In this document: in pieces, positions 63,610 through 64,000 of the stretch
How the letters are laid out: every line of letters starts with the position of its first letter
How positions within the stretch are numbered: position 1 is the stretch's first letter
Assembly: GCF_000150955.2 (NCBI RefSeq)
Contig: NC_011671.1
Location: 62,001 to 126,000, forward strand
DNA: 64,000 bases
DNA from: Phaeodactylum tricornutum CCAP 1055/1
Lineage: Eukaryota > Bacillariophyta > Bacillariophyceae > Surirellales > Neidiaceae
Direction: 5' to 3'
Translations under genes and position numbers: made by a program
The notes under the pieces: generated by a model
What the model was told of the DNA's origin: nothing
Seen by the model: only the letters and a program-made list of their open reading frames with translations
Database searches by the model: none

Positions 63610-64000
63610 AGCGAACTCATGGTGTTTGTAGCCGGTCGGCCAGTGAAACAGGCGTATGCACGAGGGCATGGCCACAACTACCTAGTTGCTCGCGGGATAT
63701 CTATCTTGGGGAGAGAAGACAAAAAACGAATCTTAGCCGACTGTGCCGGACTCTACGCCTCGCGCAACGAAAAGTACGAGAAGCTTTTGGTGCTGGATCC
63801 GGATGCCACAATCGGCAATGTTGATGTAGTTTTTGTCACGTTCGGATCCTTTCGTGAAAGTCTATTGTTGATGAAATCGGGGAATCTAACAAATCTACTG
63901 GGATGTCAAGAATGGAGTGCCGCATCACGACTTTTAAGATAGCGACGGTGCATCGTGGCTTCGGTGATGCAGACCCATCCGTATTGCTCGAAATGTTGAA
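63610..64000 (+). pseudogene. Decayed glycosyltransferase family copy, runs off the window
   Basis: Begins within the family (FVAGRPVKQAYARGHGHNYLVARGI) with no N-terminal anchor, has a short loss after the GIYL block (SILGREDKKRI), keeps KYEKLLVLDPDATIGNVDVVFVTFG (DSD changed to DPD), and becomes frameshifted and stopped after NLTN. C-terminal motif traces (ending VLLEMLK-like) reach the window edge. Confidence 0.85.

Noticed and set aside
1-64000. tRNA or rRNA genes
   Set aside because: I looked for GGTTCGA-type T-loop sequence with cloverleaf context; isolated hits (for example near 54923) lack paired stems. A covariance-model scan would be decisive.

Overview
The window looks like nuclear DNA of a pennate diatom, closest in style to Phaeodactylum tricornutum (inference from gene content; no search was run). 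Genes are dense and lie on both strands. Introns are few and mostly short (71-293 bp), with GTAAGT/GTACGT-type donors. Several families common in diatoms are present: DUF6824, helicase-associated (HA) domain proteins, PT-repeat secreted proteins, PLAC8 proteins with a diatom-type N-terminal module, and Ty1/copia (CoDi-type) retroelements. No rRNA, tRNA, CRISPR array or bacterial operon was recognised.

Layout. 1-5.4 kb: two tandem secreted M11 (gametolysin-like) metalloproteases on the minus strand, the first cut by the window edge. 5.9-7.3 kb: a gene-less segment bounded by inverted repeats and holding two arrays of 20-bp near-palindromic units. 7.7-25.5 kb: ordinary gene territory. It holds a TrmO-like tRNA methyltransferase, a recent 177-bp tandem duplication, a DUF6824 protein, an FkbM-like membrane methyltransferase, a DUF819 membrane protein, an HA-domain protein, a two-exon unknown, a three-exon long-chain acyl-CoA synthetase, a membrane-anchored class I methyltransferase, a ZIFL-like MFS transporter and a CPA1 Na+/H+ exchanger. 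25.9-32.4 kb: a young copia element with 155-bp LTRs. 32.7-41.5 kb: a Gfo/Idh/MocA oxidoreductase, a phosphoglycerate mutase, a secreted propeller-like protein, a WBP4-like splicing factor and an unrecognised coiled-coil gene. 41.0-53.0 kb: a segmental duplication. A block carrying the last exon of the coiled-coil gene plus a PLAC8 gene occurs twice, and the spacer holds a 55-bp minisatellite and an older copia element on the minus strand with a 5-bp target-site duplication. 53.1-55.0 kb: a second segment bounded by 54-bp perfect inverted repeats. 55.2-64 kb: an SDHAF2 homolog, then a family of type II membrane glycosyltransferase-like genes with two intact copies and at least three decayed copies.

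The genes do not form one pathway. They cover membrane transport (MFS, NHE, DUF819), lipid activation (LACS), central metabolism (PGAM, SDHAF2), RNA work (TrmO, WBP4) and secreted or Golgi functions (M11 proteases, propeller protein, methyltransferases, GT family). The most unusual general signal is a 9-mer, TCAC[A/T]GTCA. I counted 17 occurrences on both strands, against about one expected by chance, and essentially all lie outside coding exons. Several sit 45-160 bp upstream of a start codon.
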